8,664 bases of DNA, taken from Clostridia bacterium. GTDB lineage: Bacteria > Bacillota > Clostridia > Oscillospirales > QAKW01. The notes beneath the pieces are model-generated. The model was given only the letters and a program-made list of their open reading frames with translations. It made no database searches and had not been told where the DNA came from. The translations under genes and the position numbers were made by a program. Of this stretch, positions 1 to 6,059 are shown one piece after another (within the stretch, counting starts at the first letter, position 1; each line of letters opens with the position of its first letter). The DNA is taken from NCBI GenBank assembly GCA_017442025.1, contig JAFSBD010000185.1:1-8664 (forward strand), given 5' to 3'.

Positions 1-506
1 ACCACCAAAGCCTGCTGGATGCCTTTATCCTGATCGGCCATATGCCCAATACCCAATCGATGGTCGCCAAAAAGGAGCTGGAGAAAACGCCCCTGCTGGC
101 CTCCTGGATGAAAGCGGGCAAGTGCATCTTTATCGACCGCTCCTCGGCGCGAGCAGGAATGGTCTGCATCAAGCAGGGCGCGGATCTGCTGGCGGATAAC
201 GTGAATGTTACCATCGCCCCCGAAGGCACTCGCAACAACGGCGGGGAGATCTTAGAATTTAAGGGCGGCGCCTTCAAGATGGCCACCAAAGCCAAAGCCC
301 CCATCCTGCCGGTGGCGATCGAAGGAACCTATCAGCTCTTTGAGGGCAACGGCAAGAAGCTGCGCCCGGCGAAGGTGATTATGTCCGTTTTGGACCCCAT
401 CCCCACCGAAGGGCTGACCCGCGAGGAAGAAAAGGCGTTGCCCGCCAAGGTGCGCGCCCTCATTGAACAAGAAGTAAATCAATTAAAAGGAGAACTCTAT
501 TCATGA
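1..506 (+). CDS. plsC: 1-acyl-sn-glycerol-3-phosphate acyltransferase (PlsC-like), 5'-truncated by the window edge
   Basis: Reading frame 3 is open from the window edge to a TGA at 504-506, so the gene begins upstream and the first in-frame ATG at 42 is internal. The acyltransferase motif I His-x4-Asp is complete at the edge (HQSLLD, His codon 3-5, Asp codon 18-20). Motif III EGTR lies at 222-233, motif II is seen as the FIDR stretch near 129-140, and a proline-containing hydrophobic segment (ILPVAIEGTY, about 300-332) matches motif IV. In this family the His-Asp pair catalyses transfer of an acyl chain from acyl-ACP or acyl-CoA to lysophosphatidic acid, giving phosphatidic acid for membrane lipid synthesis at the inner face of the membrane. 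The last codons overlap the next gene's start as ATGA (503-506), so the two are probably translationally coupled. Substrate specificity within the lysophospholipid acyltransferases is inferred. Confidence 0.9.
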   Translation, partial: HQSLLDAFILIGHMPNTQSMVAKKELEKTPLLASWMKAGKCIFIDRSSARAGMVCIKQGADLLADNVNVTIAPEGTRNNGGEILEFKGGAFKMATKAKAPILPVAIEGTYQLFEGNGKKLRPAKVIMSVLDPIPTEGLTREEEKALPAKVRALIEQEVNQLKGELYS

Positions 507-1576
507 AAAAGATTTCTGTTGTTGCATTATTGCTCTGCCTGCTGATGGCACTGACCGCCTGCGGCGGTTCCGCAAGCTTTGCGGATGTGGATACCGATGC
601 GCTGCTCACCCTGGGCGATTATAAGGGACTGCCCTATCAGGATGTTTCCACCGCCCCCACCGAATATGAACTGCAGGTCAAGCTGCAAAACGCCATGGCC
701 GAATCGGGCTACGGCGAAGAGGATAAATCGGTGCTCCGCGAAGGGACCGTTCAATTGGGCGATACCCTCAACATCGACTATAAGGGCATGAAGGATGGCG
801 TTCCCTTCGAAGGCGGTACCGCCCAGAATCAGCCCCTCACCATCGGCAGCGGACAGTTCATCCCCGGCTTTGAAGAAGGGCTTTTGGGCAAAAAGGTGGG
901 CTCCACCGTTGAGCTTCCCCTCACCTTCCCCGCCAACTACAGTTCTGCCGAGCTGGCCGGCCAGGATGTTATCTTTGAGGTTAAGATCAATTTTGTTTCC
1001 AGCCGCATCACCTACCCTGAGCTGACCGACGATATTGCCAAGCAGATCGATAAGAACGTCAAGAGCGCGGCAGAACTGCTCAAAAACCAAAAGGAAGCCC
1101 TGGAGACCGCCAATATCGAAACAGCCACCTCCGAAAAGAGAAATTCCCTTTGGAGCAAGGCGATCGAGAATGTCAAGTTCAAAGGGGATCTGCCCAAAAA
1201 ACTGCTGAAAAAGGCCGCCGATGAATACGATAGCTATTATAAGCAGGTTGCCACGCAAAATGCCCACGACAGCATTGAGGCTCTGCTCACCGCCAGCGGG
1301 CTCTCCATGGAGCAATATGAAGCCGCCAGAACGGTCTATAGCGAAGGGCAGGTAAAGAGCCAGCTCGTCTCTTATGCCATTGCCAAGGCAGAAAACTTCA
1401 CCATCACCGATGAGATCTTCCAAGAAAAGGCAAAAGAGTACGCAGAAAAATCCACCTTTACCGATGTGGATAAATATATTGCCACCGTTACCGAAGAGGT
1501 GGTGCGGGATCAGATCACCTTGGATTTCGCCGTCGACTTCGTTGCGGAGAACGCAACCGTTACTCCCGCAAAATAA
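503..1576 (+). CDS. trigger-factor-like FKBP-type peptidyl-prolyl isomerase lipoprotein
   Basis: A 357-residue exported protein. Residues 1-20 form a lipoprotein signal peptide ending in the lipobox LTAC, with Cys20 as the predicted lipidated residue. Residues about 80-165 are an FKBP-type PPIase domain (GDTLNIDYKG, a FEGG turn, the GSGQFIPGFEEGLLG segment, then ELPLTFP and FEVKINFV strands), in the arrangement typical of trigger factor. Residues about 166-350 are helical, charged and resemble the trigger factor C-terminal chaperone region. The N-terminal ribosome-binding domain of true trigger factor is absent and replaced by the signal peptide, so this is not the cytosolic tig gene. By analogy with PrsA it probably helps fold proteins outside the membrane. 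An AGGAG at 488-492 sits 10 nt before the ATG, and the start overlaps the upstream acyltransferase stop. Family assignment is firm; the client proteins are unknown. Confidence 0.88.
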   Translation: MKKISVVALLLCLLMALTACGGSASFADVDTDALLTLGDYKGLPYQDVSTAPTEYELQVKLQNAMAESGYGEEDKSVLREGTVQLGDTLNIDYKGMKDGVPFEGGTAQNQPLTIGSGQFIPGFEEGLLGKKVGSTVELPLTFPANYSSAELAGQDVIFEVKINFVSSRITYPELTDDIAKQIDKNVKSAAELLKNQKEALETANIETATSEKRNSLWSKAIENVKFKGDLPKKLLKKAADEYDSYYKQVATQNAHDSIEALLTASGLSMEQYEAARTVYSEGQVKSQLVSYAIAKAENFTITDEIFQEKAKEYAEKSTFTDVDKYIATVTEEVVRDQITLDFAVDFVAENATVTPAK

Positions 1577-1583
1577 AAAAATT

Positions 1584-1630
1584 GCCGAGGGGAGACACTT
1601 TGTAAGAAAGTTGTCTCCCTTCGGCTTTTT
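1584..1630 (+). terminator. rho-independent terminator after the PPIase lipoprotein gene
   Basis: A hairpin begins 7 nt after the stop codon. The left arm starts GCCGAGGGGAGACA at 1584, the right arm ends TGTCTCCCTTCGGC at 1625, and both continue into CTTT/AAAG around a small GTAAG loop with one bulged base. It is followed directly by five T residues at 1626-1630. A run of A before the hairpin would also give a weak terminator on the opposite strand. Confidence 0.9.
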
Positions 1631-1644
1631 AAATCAGCACCGGC

Positions 1645-1681
1645 ACTTCCCAAAAATTAAAATATATTGATTTTGGGAAGT
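1645..1681. repeat. 37-nt imperfect inverted repeat, copy A, upstream of the ATPase gene
   Basis: The arms ACTTCCCAAAA (1645-1655) and TTTTGGGAAGT (1671-1681) are perfect 11-bp reverse complements around a 15-nt AT-rich spacer. The right arm overlaps the promoter -35 box (1667-1672), so the site is placed to act as an operator. A related element with the same arm and spacer lengths lies just after the gene at 2913-2949, and 29 of 37 positions agree between copies by hand alignment. The DNA-binding partner is unknown. Confidence 0.75.
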
Positions 1682-1695
1682 TGGCGTGATATAAT
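1667..1695 (+). promoter_or_regulatory. sigma-A promoter of the ATPase gene
   Basis: A -35 box TTGATT at 1667-1672 and a -10 box TATAAT at 1690-1695 are separated by exactly 17 bp. Transcription should start near 1702, giving a leader of about 15 nt that consists essentially of the ribosome binding site (AGAGGTGAT, 1703-1711) before the ATG at 1717. The -35 box lies within the inverted repeat. Confidence 0.8.
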
Positions 1696-1716
1696 AATCC
1701 CAAGAGGTGATTTCCT

Positions 1717-2910
1717 ATGAAACTGATCGAAAGAAAACAATACTTATCCAAAATGATTAACGTTATCGGAACTCCCGATATAAAAGTTCTGACGGGTGTG
1801 AGGCGTTCCGGCAAATCAAAGCTGTTGGAAGCTTTCAAAGCCTATGTGCAGAAAAACACTCCTAACGCTAATATTATTCACATCAACTTTAATCTTTCTA
1901 AGTATGATAACCTTAAAGAATATAAGGCTCTTAATGAATATATCGAAAGCAATTATACAGAAGGCAAAGAGAATTTCGTTTTAATCGATGAAATTCAAAT
2001 GTGTGATAACTTTGAGTTGTGTATAAATAATCTGCACGCAACCGAGATGTATGATATTTATATCACGGGTTCTAACGCTTTCTTGCTCAGTTCGGACTTG
2101 GCAACATTATTTACCGGCAGAACCTTTGAAATCAAGGTGTATCCGTTCTCATTTGCCGAGTATGTTCATTACTTTGGACTTGCGGATAAGTATACTGCGT
2201 TTGATAACTATATGCTCGAAGGCGGTATGTCCGGCTCTTATCTGTATAAAGAGCAAGAAGATAAATACGATTATATTGAAACCGTTTTTGACACGCTGAT
2301 TTTAAGAGATATACGTCAAAAGTATCATATCAAAAATCCCGCCTTGATGGATCGGATTGCCCAATTCTTAATGGATAATGTATCCAACTTAACTTCTGCA
2401 AGGAGCATTACCGATACCCTCACCTCAAACAAGGACAAAATCAATCATAAAACGGTTGGTAATTATCTGAATTATCTATGTAATGCTTTTGCCTTCTATA
2501 AATTCCGCAGATATGATATTAAAGGAAAAAAGTATCTTGCCTCCAACGATAAGTACTATTTAAGCGACCATACCTTCCGCTATGCCAAGCTCGGCACTAA
2601 AAACTTAGATAACGGCAGAGTGATTGAAAATATCGTTGCAATGGAGCTGCTCAGGCGTGGCTATGAGGTTTATGTAGGCGTTTTGTATAAAAAAGAGATT
2701 GACTTTGTTGCTCTTAAGAGAAACGAGAAGATTTATATTCAGGTTTCAGACAATATAACCCATCCCGAAACCTTTAAGCGAGAGGTGGATCCTCTGCTTA
2801 AAATTAAGGATGCCTACCCTAAAATGGTTATAGCACGAACAAGAAACCCCGAATATCAATATGAGGGCGTTAAGGTCGTGGATGTGGCAGATTGGTTGTT
2901 GAACAAATAG
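1717..2910 (+). CDS. AAA-family ATP-binding protein (AAA_14) with C-terminal DUF4143 domain
   Basis: A 397-residue cytosolic protein. The N-terminal ATPase shows a Walker A loop GVRRSGKS (residues 27-34), a Walker B strand FVLIDEI (87-93), a sensor-like TGSNA (117-121) and the GRT followed by YPFSFAEY (134-149) characteristic of the AAA_14 family. The middle (about 185-265) looks like a winged-helix region. The C-terminal DUF4143 part carries a PD-(D/E)xK-like layout: E304 in ENIVAMELLRRG, then EIDF with D329, then YIQVS. The usual (D/E)xK pair is replaced by Gln342-Val-Ser, so nuclease activity is doubtful. Family members are abundant in Clostridia and Bacteroidetes and their role is unsettled. 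The gene is visibly AT-richer than its neighbours and sits alone between two terminators, flanked by two copies of an inverted repeat, which suggests an independently acquired unit. No partner gene is adjacent. Confidence 0.88.
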   Translation: MKLIERKQYLSKMINVIGTPDIKVLTGVRRSGKSKLLEAFKAYVQKNTPNANIIHINFNLSKYDNLKEYKALNEYIESNYTEGKENFVLIDEIQMCDNFELCINNLHATEMYDIYITGSNAFLLSSDLATLFTGRTFEIKVYPFSFAEYVHYFGLADKYTAFDNYMLEGGMSGSYLYKEQEDKYDYIETVFDTLILRDIRQKYHIKNPALMDRIAQFLMDNVSNLTSARSITDTLTSNKDKINHKTVGNYLNYLCNAFAFYKFRRYDIKGKKYLASNDKYYLSDHTFRYAKLGTKNLDNGRVIENIVAMELLRRGYEVYVGVLYKKEIDFVALKRNEKIYIQVSDNITHPETFKREVDPLLKIKDAYPKMVIARTRNPEYQYEGVKVVDVADWLLNK

Positions 2911-2912
2911 AT

Positions 2913-2949
2913 ACTTCCCAAAAACAAAAAAACCATGATTTTGGATAGT
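2913..2949. repeat. 37-nt imperfect inverted repeat, copy B, degenerate, after the ATPase gene
   Basis: This element starts 2 nt after the ATPase stop codon. The left arm ACTTCCCAAAA (2913-2923) is identical to copy A, the spacer is again 15 nt, and the right arm TTTTGGATAGT (2939-2949) differs from copy A at two positions. No TATAAT-like box follows at the distance seen after copy A, so it has no obvious promoter activity. It may be a leftover of a second similar promoter or gene, or a boundary copy. The stretch from 2950 to 3005 shows no other recognisable feature. Confidence 0.65.
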
Positions 2950-3014
2950 TGAATACAACGATGCGGAAATCAACACGACTAAAAAGGTTGCATCTTACCG
3001 ATCGTAAAAAAAGA

Positions 3015-3058
3015 GCCACCTTGGGGCACCTTCCTTACGGAGGGTGCCTCAAGGTGGC
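3015..3058. terminator. bidirectional rho-independent terminator between convergent genes
   Basis: A 20-bp stem with two G-U type pairs runs from GCCACCTTGGGGCACC (starts 3015) to GGGTGCCTCAAGGTGGC (ends 3058), closed by a TTAC loop at 3035-3038. Seven A residues (3006-3012) precede the left arm and six T residues (3060-3065) follow the right arm, so it can terminate both the plus-strand ATPase transcript and the minus-strand transporter transcript, whose stop codon lies 12 nt away. Confidence 0.92.
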
Positions 3059-3070
3059 ATTTTTTATTGC

Positions 3071-4468
3071 TTAAAAGAGGGATTTGATCCAGCCGAGGAT
3101 GGTAAAATTATCGGCGAATTGGAAGTTCAGAATGCCGATAACAAAGATCGCACCAATGATCACCGGCAGGACATAAGTAACATAGGGCTTAAGCCAGGTG
3201 GGGAATTTGAGACCCTTGCCCGCATTGGCTTCCTTGAGGAAATTATCAAAGCCCCAGCCCTTCTTGCTGACGCAGAAGAGAACATAGAGCAGCGCACCGA
3301 TGGGCAGGCAAATATTGGAGACCAGGAAATCCTCCAGATCCAAAACGCCCGATCCGGACGCAAAGGGAACAAAGCCGGAAAGCAGGTTGAAGCCCAACGC
3401 ACAGGGGACAGAAAGCACCAAAACCAGGATGCCGCTGATGATGCAGCCCTTCACACGGCTCCAGCCGGTAACCTCGCGGATCATAGCCAGGATGTTTTCA
3501 AATACCGCCAAAACAGTAGACATCGCGGCAAAGAACATAAAGAGGAAGAACAAAGAGCCCCACCAACGGCCGCCCGCCATATTATTGAAAACGGACGCCA
3601 TAGAGGTGAAGAGCAGACCCGGGCCTGCGCCGACCTCGATATCATAGGTAAAGCAGGCGGGGAAAATAATAAGACCTGCCATCAGGGCAACAAAGGTATC
3701 CAGCCCCAAAATGCTCAGGGATTCGCCCATCAGGGAACGCTCCTTGCCGATATAACTGCCGAAAATGGCCATGGAGCCGATACCCAGGCTCAGGGTGAAG
3801 AAGGCCTGGTTCATGGCACCGACGATCACATTTCCGTCGATCTTGGAGAGATCGGGCTTCAGGTAGAAGGTCAGGCCTTCCTTTGCTCCATCCAAAGTGA
3901 AACTATTGATGGCCAGAATGATCATCAAGCCAAAAAGGATCAGCATCATCGGCTTGGTGACCCGCTCCACGCCCTTTTGCAGGCCGAAGGAGAGGATGGC
4001 AAAGCCTACAACAACGATGATCGCCATAAACCCAACCATGATCCAGGGGTTGCTCAGCATATTGCCAAACCCTGCCGCCGAGGCTTCGGCGGAAATGCCG
4101 GTCATATCGCCCTTGAGGAACTTGATGAAATAATAGAGCATCCAGCCGGTAACCGAGGTATAAAACATCATCAGCAGGAAGTTGGCGACCAACGCCATCT
4201 TACCGTGCCAATGCCATTTTTGCCCCGGTTGCTGCAGCTTATGATGGATGCCGATGGGGCTGGCCTGGCTGGCCCGACCCAAGGAAAACTCCATTACCAT
4301 GACCGGAAGACCCATAATAAGCAGGCAGATCAGATAAATCAGCACAAATGCTCCGCCGCCATACTGGCCGGCCATCCAGGGGAATTTCCAAACGTTGCCG
4401 CATCCGATGGCACATCCTGCGCTGATCAGGATAAAGCCAAGGCGGCTTCCCAATCGTTCTCTTTCCAT
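3071..4468 (-). CDS. sodium-dependent transporter of the neurotransmitter:sodium symporter (NSS/SNF) family
   Basis: A 465-residue integral membrane protein. TM1 carries the family signature SAGCAIGCGNVWKFPW (residues 16-31), equivalent to the unwound sodium and substrate site GLGNxWRFP of LeuT. TM2 (about 40-62), TM3 (91-118), TM4 and TM5 (143-190), TM6 with the SLGIGSMAIFGSY segment (227-239), TM7 (251-272), TM8 with the Ser-Thr pair at 317-318 expected at the Na2 site, TM9, TM10 and TM11 (430-448) follow. About 11 helices are visible, which fits the 11-TM bacterial subgroup rather than 12-TM LeuT. It should import an amino acid or related amine with Na+. The substrate cannot be read from the sequence. 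AAGGAG (4482 to 4477 on the minus strand) lies 8 nt before the ATG. It is a single-gene unit with its own promoter and terminator. Confidence 0.93.
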   Translation of the reverse strand: MERERLGSRLGFILISAGCAIGCGNVWKFPWMAGQYGGGAFVLIYLICLLIMGLPVMVMEFSLGRASQASPIGIHHKLQQPGQKWHWHGKMALVANFLLMMFYTSVTGWMLYYFIKFLKGDMTGISAEASAAGFGNMLSNPWIMVGFMAIIVVVGFAILSFGLQKGVERVTKPMMLILFGLMIILAINSFTLDGAKEGLTFYLKPDLSKIDGNVIVGAMNQAFFTLSLGIGSMAIFGSYIGKERSLMGESLSILGLDTFVALMAGLIIFPACFTYDIEVGAGPGLLFTSMASVFNNMAGGRWWGSLFFLFMFFAAMSTVLAVFENILAMIREVTGWSRVKGCIISGILVLVLSVPCALGFNLLSGFVPFASGSGVLDLEDFLVSNICLPIGALLYVLFCVSKKGWGFDNFLKEANAGKGLKFPTWLKPYVTYVLPVIIGAIFVIGILNFQFADNFTILGWIKSLF

Positions 4469-4501
4469 AACAAAAACTCCTTATTTTTAATGATTTTCTT
4501 C

Positions 4502-4530
4502 ATTATATCAAAAGATTTTTATTTGGTCAA
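4502..4530 (-). promoter_or_regulatory. sigma-A promoter of the NSS transporter gene
   Basis: Read on the minus strand, a -35 box TTGACC (4530 to 4525) and a -10 box TATAAT (4507 to 4502) are spaced by 17 bp. Transcription should start near 4495, giving a leader of about 27 nt that includes the AAGGAG site. It diverges from the lipoprotein promoter at 4555 without overlap. Confidence 0.8.
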
Positions 4531-4543
4531 TAAAAATCCTTTT
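4510..4543. repeat. AT-rich inverted repeat across the transporter promoter, possible operator
   Basis: AAAAGATTTTTAT (4510-4522) and ATAAAAATCCTTTT (4530-4543) are reverse complements apart from one extra base, around a 7-nt TTGGTCA centre. The repeat covers the spacer and the -35 box of the minus-strand promoter, so a bound protein would block it. Being AT-rich and single-copy, it could also be chance. Confidence 0.4.
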
Positions 4544-4554
4544 TCGCCCGTTCG

Positions 4555-4583
4555 TTGACATTCCTTTTCCATTATACTATAAT
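4555..4583 (+). promoter_or_regulatory. exact-consensus sigma-A promoter of the two-repeat lipoprotein gene
   Basis: TTGACA at 4555-4560 and TATAAT at 4578-4583 are both exact consensus hexamers with the ideal 17-bp spacing. The predicted start near 4590 leaves only about 16 nt before the ATG at 4606, filled by the AAGGAGG site at 4591-4597. This rules out the in-frame TTG at 4555 and ATG at 4582 as translation starts, because they lie inside the promoter. Confidence 0.88.
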
Positions 4584-4605
4584 GAGGAAAAAGGAGGATT
4601 TTGCC

Positions 4606-5286
4606 ATGAAGAAGAAACTTTTATCTGTTATTCTTGCCTGTTCCTTGCTTTTAAGCGGTTGCGCCATGCTCACCCCCGCGCCGAAAAAGAATACCGTTAC
4701 GGTGGCGGATCTGAGCTATGAACTGCTCCATACCGATCAATATGTTTACGCCGCCATTACGAACAATAGCGAAGAGATCCTCGCCGAGCTGCGGGTGCAG
4801 GCGGTCTTCTTGGATGCAGAGGATTCTCCGCTCTTTTTCAGCGAATATCACCTCTCCCCCTTATGCCCCCGGGTTACCGAATATGCAGAATTTTATATCC
4901 AGACCGATGATTTCGGCGAGCCCATCGCCTACGAAAAGGTAAAGCTCCTGCTCTACCCCGGGGAATACGCCTATACCAATACCCAATGCACCGAGGAGAT
5001 TACCTATAAGGGCTTTATCAGCCCCTATTCCCGCGAGCTGCTGATCCATTGCATCAATAATGGCGATCATCCCATCGAAACAGTGGAATTTTCGGTGCTC
5101 TTCTACCATGAAGATGAGCAGCTTTGCAAGGTGGGGACCGCCTATTTCGGCCCCCTGCCCCAAGGCGAGCAAGGGCTTTATACCTATGTGGATCTCCCCG
5201 AGGATTGGGATCCCGAGACCGGCACCTATCAGATCTTCCTCACCAACGCCGAATGCTATACCGAGGAACCTGAAACTTGCGAATAA
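4606..5286 (+). CDS. lipoprotein with two tandem FxLYD-like beta-sandwich repeats, function unknown
   Basis: A 226-residue protein starting at ATG 4606, 8 nt after AAGGAGG. The signal peptide MKKKLLSVILACSLLLSGC ends in lipobox LSGC with Cys19 lipidated, so it should be anchored to the outer face of the membrane. The mature part contains two similar halves. Half one (about 37-116) has YVYAAITNNSEEI, then a VQAVFLD strand and a later LLLY. Half two (about 133-212) has LLIHCINNGDHPI, then a VEFSVLFYHEDE strand and a YQIFL end. The shared asparagine-pair turn followed by a long beta strand resembles FxLYD/DUF3426-type Ig-like domains, but the match is by eye only. It is a single-gene unit ending at a palindromic terminator. 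No enzyme motif is visible. The role is unknown; a structural or interaction role on the cell surface is inferred. Confidence 0.78.
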   Translation: MKKKLLSVILACSLLLSGCAMLTPAPKKNTVTVADLSYELLHTDQYVYAAITNNSEEILAELRVQAVFLDAEDSPLFFSEYHLSPLCPRVTEYAEFYIQTDDFGEPIAYEKVKLLLYPGEYAYTNTQCTEEITYKGFISPYSRELLIHCINNGDHPIETVEFSVLFYHEDEQLCKVGTAYFGPLPQGEQGLYTYVDLPEDWDPETGTYQIFLTNAECYTEEPETCE

Positions 5287-5316
5287 GACCACATTTGTAC
5301 GCATAAATCTCTAATA

Positions 5317-5358
5317 ATAAAAAGATACGAGATGAAGCTTCATCTCGTATCTTTTTAT
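5317..5358. terminator. perfect 42-nt palindromic bidirectional terminator
   Basis: Two 21-nt arms (5317-5337 and 5338-5358) are exact reverse complements with the axis inside AAGCTT. Each arm ends in an A5 or T5 tract, so on either strand the transcript forms a long hairpin followed by a U run. It lies between the convergent lipoprotein gene (+) and the peptidase-like gene (-) and should end both transcripts. The 53 nt from 5359 to 5411 show nothing further. Confidence 0.9.
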
Positions 5359-5411
5359 GTGTCAACAACTAATAATCATCCCCAAATTCTCTCTATGGTT
5401 TTTGCCAATCG

Positions 5412-6059
5412 TCAATTTGCGTATCCATACCAAGAAGTATCCCCAGAAAACCGAATTGGTGTGCTACCAGCACCAGGAACATCCGCCGCCGCTTTCACAG
5501 CCGCTTGCTGAATAGTGTATCTCGTTACATAGGTCTCCCAAAAATAATTGTTGAACGAATTGGCGGCAGAAACTCCCACTTCCGTAGCCCAACCCAAATA
5601 ACCGCGATTACTATGTCCAGTAATGTTTAAAGCAACTGGGAATTTATTGTTTCTTTTACTATTACACGCATCAATATAGACCAAGTGCCAATTGCCACTT
5701 AAATCATGCGGATATACTTTTGCTTTGACATGACAAAGAAAGTATGTTTCGCCTGCTATAGCCTTTTCATCACTTGGCCCATGTGTAGAAACATAAAAAG
5801 CATAGTTGTTGTCTGTATAGGTTGTTCCGCCACTGTTAATCCAGTTAAGAAAATCCGATCTTCTTGCATCCGATAACGAACTTGTTGAATAGTTTAATTT
5901 GCGAAACCCATTGATAGCATGTTGACGATCAGAGGCATCTGTCGAAAAGAAACCCGTAATAAAAACCTTTGCTTTTTCAGTAGCACTTATGTTTGGAGTA
6001 AAACTCATTAGCAGCACAAATACAGTAAAAACCGCAATTATCTTTTTAATTTTTCTCAT
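5412..6059 (-). CDS. small secreted protein with a caspase-fold (clan CD) His/Cys dyad, putative cysteine peptidase
   Basis: A 215-residue protein. Residues 1-26 are a type I signal peptide (basic MRKIKK, hydrophobic core, cleavage after ISA). The mature protein carries the two hallmark strands of clan CD cysteine peptidases (caspase, clostripain, gingipain, CHAT): a hydrophobic strand ending in His-Gly (AFYVSTHGP, His93) and a second ending in Asp-Ala-Cys (HLVYIDACNS, Cys132). A third conserved-looking stretch, GYLGWATEVGVSAANSFNNYFW (two parts, 153-163 and 164-174), matches the region after the catalytic Cys in these families, where an aliphatic-Gly-Trp segment precedes a helix. It is about the size of one catalytic p20-like core, smaller than clostripain. 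It is the second gene of an ATGA-overlapping operon. Its targets are unknown. A catalytically inactive or binding role remains possible. Confidence 0.66.
   Translation of the reverse strand: MRKIKKIIAVFTVFVLLMSFTPNISATEKAKVFITGFFSTDASDRQHAINGFRKLNYSTSSLSDARRSDFLNWINSGGTTYTDNNYAFYVSTHGPSDEKAIAGETYFLCHVKAKVYPHDLSGNWHLVYIDACNSKRNNKFPVALNITGHSNRGYLGWATEVGVSAANSFNNYFWETYVTRYTIQQAAVKAAADVPGAGSTPIRFSGDTSWYGYAN

Noticed and set aside
527..1423. 298-codon open frame on the minus strand
   Set aside because: It is antisense to the clear FKBP/trigger-factor-like lipoprotein, with no promoter or ribosome site and no recognisable domain.
1645..2949. Insertion sequence or transposon ends around the ATPase gene
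   Set aside because: No transposase and no target-site duplication were seen; the flanking repeats are themselves inverted repeats and one contains the promoter, so a regulatory role is simpler.
2961..3074. Short open frame starting at ATG 2961 after repeat copy B
   Set aside because: There is no ribosome binding site, it runs through the terminator hairpin, and the product has no recognisable features.
3044..4558. Long open frame (504 codons) on the plus strand opposite the transporter
   Set aside because: It is the antisense shadow of the NSS gene, lacks a ribosome binding site, starts inside a terminator stem and encodes a low-complexity His/Gln/Lys-rich sequence with no domain.
4555..4605. 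N-terminal extension of the lipoprotein from TTG 4555 or ATG 4582
   Set aside because: These codons lie in the -35 and -10 boxes. The ATG at 4606 has the ribosome site and begins a proper lipoprotein signal peptide.
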